From Planctomycetota bacterium (GTDB lineage Bacteria > Planctomycetota > SZUA-567 > H5-PLA8 > CALKMO01), in assembly GCA_026417845.1 (NCBI GenBank), contig JAOACM010000208.1:1-7549 (forward strand): a stretch of DNA of 7,549 nucleotides. Reading direction: 5' to 3'. Positions 4,595 through 7,549 of the stretch are shown here, one piece after another; the first letter of the stretch is position 1, and each line of letters starts with the position of its first letter. A program made the position numbers and the translations under genes. Under the pieces are notes generated by a model. It was not told where the DNA came from. It saw only the letters and a program-made list of their open reading frames with translations, and did not search any database.

Positions 4595-7549
4595 TTACCT
4601 TATCGCGCACTCTTTTTCGACGGCATAATGGAGCGCTATCTTCAACACCCAGCCATTGACCTGGTCGGCCACGTAGCAGGCGGTGTCTGTAGCGCAGACC
4701 ACCAGCGGCCAGCTCATCGGCAATTCGGGCTTCGGGACCGGACTCCCGGGACCGCGCGAGTCCATGTTCCCGTAGCGGCCGAGGCGTATTATCCTGTTGC
4801 CGTTGGAGTCGGCGATATCCACGGAGGCCCGCATCGAGTCGGGGATGTAGAGGCGGTCGAAGCCGTCCATGCCGAAGCGCGCGGATTGACAGTTGCAGCG
4901 CGAGGACTCGATATCCTTCTGGTGCATCTGCGAATACCCGTAGCGAACCCACACGGCCCCTTCGATGCGGCATCGGTGGAAGTGGGAGTAGTTCGTGGCC
5001 ATGTACGGGCCTTCGGGGTCCGATACCAGCCGCCCGCCTTCGGGCTTGAACTTCACGATCGAACCGTACATCTGGCGATAGAAGAACCACGGTTCGGGCG
5101 CGGCGCCCGACGAAGGCAGCCTGCCTTCGAACCACTTCGGATACGGTTCGCCAAACGGCTTTACCGCCAACCCCATGTAGATGCAGCCGCGGCGGTCAAC
5201 CTGGACGCCCGACCCGGATACGAGATGGTTCTCGACGAACTCCAGCTTCTTTATTGTCCCGTCCGGAGCGATCCGCGACAGGGTGGTCTCCGTGTTGCCG
5301 TGCGGGATGTAGTGGTGGACGAAGTATATGTCGCCGTCCGGCCCGACGCAGTGGCCGCGGTTGGAGTTGCCGTGTCCGCCGTAGAGCTTCGGCACCTCCA
5401 TCACGCCTTCCTTGAAAGGCAGGCGCTTGCCGTCGGGACTGTACTTCCACAGGGCATTCGATCCGCCCCCCGATCTGACGTAGAAATTGCCGTCCTTCCC
5501 AATGGCGATCTCGCCGCCCCATCCATCAGCGTTCTCCAACCTTATGTGGCGCAGGAATTTGCCTGTCTTCCCGTCGAAGACGTGCCACTTGCCGACTATG
5601 ATCTCTTCTGTCTTCGGATTCACGGTCATCAGGTGCCCCTCAAAGCCGCAGGAAACGTCCGAGTAGGGGCCGGAATGCATCTTGTGGAGGTTGCCGGCGA
5701 TCTCCAGAGAGTCTCCCTTGTCGAGCACCTTGTCGCCGTTGGCAACCCAGACGATTGGAGGGTCGGCGTCCGGGACGACGGCGAGGGCGAAGTTGGAGGA
5801 ACCGCCCTGGAGACCGACCCTGGCCGCGGGCGATGTGTCGGCCGGCGATTTGAATTTGACCAGCGCGTATCCCTTGCCACCGTCCGGCTTGCCGACCGCG
5901 TAGATCGCCCCGGTCTTACTGTTTACCGCTACGTTGCGCGGATCGGGGAGAGATATCTGCCTGAGCGGTGAGCCGTCGGGCCGGAAGACGGCGATGCGGC
6001 CGTTGCCGGAATCGGCCACGAAGATGTTGCCCTCGGCGTCCACGGCCAGGCCCAGCGGTCTGTTCAGGCTTCGCTCGTCGCGCCCCGCCTTCGTCGGATC
6101 ACCGATGAACGGCTTGCGGAAAAGTTCCGTCAGGTCCGGATCGTCCCACTTGACCCGGTAGACTGCATGGTGGAAATCTCCGCCATCCCACATGTACCGG
6201 CCTTTGAGACCCGTCACGTACACGTACTTGTCGTCGGGAGACAGAGCGATGTAGAAGTCGCCGTCGAGCTGGTAGCGCGATATCTGCGGGCCTAGGAAGT
6301 CGGCCGGGATGCTCCCGTCGGCGCCGATCTTGAGCAGCCTCCGGCCGTGCCCCATGCCCCGGAACGTCATGTTCGACATTATTATGTGCCCGTCTCTGGT
6401 CATGGCCGGCTGCTGATCGGGTATACCCGGCGTCTGCGGCAGCAGGGAATGGTTCAGACCTTGGTAGATTACGGGCAACCAGGAGCCATCGGGCAGCGGT
6501 ATCGGTCTGGCGCCGGCGAGTTTCGAGAGCGGCAGGTTCGGAGGGAAGGGGTATATCTGGCGCAGATATCTGCCCCCGGAGTCGAAGGCGCGGATCCAGC
6601 AGCCGCCCCAGCCGTGGTCCACCGACACCTCGCCGGTCATTACGCACAGTGCCCCGTCGTTTCCGGCAACTATGCCGCGTATCCCTCCGATGCCGGGCTT
6701 CCAGCCTATGATCCGGTCGAACTTCCCCCGCAGCCCGAGGCCGACCTTCACGCGGCATTTCGAGACGTCCACTTGGTTCCCATCGTCGTCCTTGCCGTCC
6801 CAGACCAGAGTCTGCTCGAGCGAATCGGGAACGAACTGAGGCGGCGCGTTTGGCCCCAGGGCGCCGGCGTCCAGATGACGGACCATCCTCCCGGCTTCGT
6901 CTTCTATCCACACCGCCGCGTCGCAATATTCCTTCACCGCGAAGGTGATCCTGATCCGGTCGCCCTGTCTGACAGCAACCGGTCCCTTCGCAAAGGCCGG
7001 CTCGACCGGCGGGCCGTAGCCGTCCTCGACATCGGCGGACCGGGGCTTCGGCGGCTCGGGTTTCCAGACCTTGAGCCCTGCGGCGGCGAGATCCATCCCC
7101 TTTGAAGATAGGAACGTCGCCAGCTTCTCCTGGACCAGGTCCGCCTTCTCGAATATCAGGTTTCCGAACCACTCCGGCGTGTGCGGCGAGCCGATCGGGT
7201 TGGGCTGCCACATGGTATCCCAGTTCATCCAGCCGGGCGTCTCGTCCATCGCCGGCCGCCTGGCCCACCTGCTGCGGCCGAAGTTGGCGCCCCAGAGGAT
7301 CGGGCGTTTCCCCTTTTCGATACCCATATCCTCGAACGGGATCTTCAGCTCGGCCGTCCACCTGTCATCGCCCACCGCCGTCTTCAGCACCAGCCCCTTC
7401 GGATCCCAGCTCAGGTCGTTCTTCATGTATCTCCTGGTCATCTTCCCGCGGCTGTTGAACTCGATGTGGATGTAGCGGTAATCCGCCGTCCTGCCCGGAT
7501 CCAGGAACACATCCACAACGTCATCGGTCCACAGTGCGCCGGAGTCCAC
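4595..7549 (-). CDS. Large CBM9-like / FlgD-Ig-like / NHL beta-propeller protein (5' end beyond window)
   Basis: The frame is open to the right edge, so the N-terminus and any signal peptide are missing; 984 residues are visible, numbered from the edge. Residues about 1-135 look like a carbohydrate-binding module of the CBM9 type (DVVDVFLDPG, DDRWTAELKIPFEDMG, ILWGANFGRSRW, ending in WFGNLIFEKADL). A linker rich in Pro follows at about 160-190. Residues about 195-272 resemble the FlgD-type Ig-like domain (AAVWIEDEAGRMVRHL, then LVWDGKDDDGNQV). The remainder is a beta-propeller with NHL-type blades; the clearest is NRPLGLAVDAEGNIFVADSG (496-515) with GRIAVFRPDG, and others start near 679, 735 and 895. 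The C-terminal part carries HFHRC (856-860), CNC (885-887) and the conserved-looking block GNRIIRLGRYGN (917-928). No CxxCH heme motif is present. The likely role is extracellular or periplasmic binding of a glycan or a scaffold; no catalytic residues can be assigned. The stop is TAA at 4597-4595. Confidence 0.85.
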   Translation of the reverse strand: MDSGALWTDDVVDVFLDPGRTADYRYIHIEFNSRGKMTRRYMKNDLSWDPKGLVLKTAVGDDRWTAELKIPFEDMGIEKGKRPILWGANFGRSRWARRPAMDETPGWMNWDTMWQPNPIGSPHTPEWFGNLIFEKADLVQEKLATFLSSKGMDLAAAGLKVWKPEPPKPRSADVEDGYGPPVEPAFAKGPVAVRQGDRIRITFAVKEYCDAAVWIEDEAGRMVRHLDAGALGPNAPPQFVPDSLEQTLVWDGKDDDGNQVDVSKCRVKVGLGLRGKFDRIIGWKPGIGGIRGIVAGNDGALCVMTGEVSVDHGWGGCWIRAFDSGGRYLRQIYPFPPNLPLSKLAGARPIPLPDGSWLPVIYQGLNHSLLPQTPGIPDQQPAMTRDGHIIMSNMTFRGMGHGRRLLKIGADGSIPADFLGPQISRYQLDGDFYIALSPDDKYVYVTGLKGRYMWDGGDFHHAVYRVKWDDPDLTELFRKPFIGDPTKAGRDERSLNRPLGLAVDAEGNIFVADSGNGRIAVFRPDGSPLRQISLPDPRNVAVNSKTGAIYAVGKPDGGKGYALVKFKSPADTSPAARVGLQGGSSNFALAVVPDADPPIVWVANGDKVLDKGDSLEIAGNLHKMHSGPYSDVSCGFEGHLMTVNPKTEEIIVGKWHVFDGKTGKFLRHIRLENADGWGGEIAIGKDGNFYVRSGGGSNALWKYSPDGKRLPFKEGVMEVPKLYGGHGNSNRGHCVGPDGDIYFVHHYIPHGNTETTLSRIAPDGTIKKLEFVENHLVSGSGVQVDRRGCIYMGLAVKPFGEPYPKWFEGRLPSSGAAPEPWFFYRQMYGSIVKFKPEGGRLVSDPEGPYMATNYSHFHRCRIEGAVWVRYGYSQMHQKDIESSRCNCQSARFGMDGFDRLYIPDSMRASVDIADSNGNRIIRLGRYGNMDSRGPGSPVPKPELPMSWPLVVCATDTACYVADQVNGWVLKIALHYAVEKECAIR

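Noticed and set aside
2707..4659. 650-codon + strand open frame opposite the beta-helix gene
   Set aside because: The - strand product has a signal peptide, a strong Shine-Dalgarno and clear beta-helix motifs; the antisense product is rich in Ala, Val and Arg without motifs. Long antisense frames are common at this GC content.
4274..5971. 565-codon + strand open frame opposite the NHL gene
   Set aside because: It is antisense to a gene with clear NHL and FlgD-like motifs, and spans the gap between two genes without following any gene boundary.

Overview
The window is GC-rich bacterial DNA with four substantial protein genes in two convergent blocks. Two genes on the + strand (353-2514) encode URO-D-fold proteins of the corrinoid methyltransferase / uroporphyrinogen decarboxylase superfamily. 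Two genes on the - strand (reading from the right edge down to 2683) encode a very large CBM9-like / FlgD-Ig-like / NHL beta-propeller protein, cut by the window edge, and a secreted right-handed beta-helix protein of the pectate-lyase-like class. Mid-window there are no mobile elements, CRISPR arrays, rRNA or tRNA genes that I can see.

Organism: several URO-D paralogs side by side, large NHL proteins with a CBM9-like module, and beta-helix proteins ending in a D-x-G-A-x-E motif are typical of Planctomycetes, Lentisphaerae, Verrucomicrobia and neighbouring uncultured phyla (for example Hydrogenedentes- or Sumerlaeota-like genomes). Frequent ATA isoleucine codons despite the high GC also argue against a typical high-GC proteobacterium or actinobacterium. 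This is an inference from gene content; the phylum cannot be fixed from this window.

Layout: 1-58 may hold the tail of an upstream + strand gene. 59-352 is non-coding and contains a nested inverted-repeat structure (122-208). 353-1333 and 1381-2514 are the two URO-D-like genes, 47 bases apart and probably co-transcribed. 2515-2682 is the convergent gap, with a hairpin but no U-tract. 2683-4476 (-) is the beta-helix protein, with a signal peptide and a strong Shine-Dalgarno. 4477-4594 is a short gap. 4595-7549 (-) is the NHL protein, whose N-terminus lies beyond the right edge.

How they may work together: the - strand pair looks like an exported carbohydrate-binding or carbohydrate-processing set. 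The + strand pair looks like cytoplasmic methyl-transfer or related enzymes, but the zinc ligands usual for corrinoid methyltransferases are altered in one and absent in the other, and no corrinoid protein gene is visible. A metabolic link between the two blocks (for example use of methylated sugars) is speculation. I found no clear evidence of a wholly new system; the most unusual items are the structured leader region and the non-standard metal sites of the URO-D pair.
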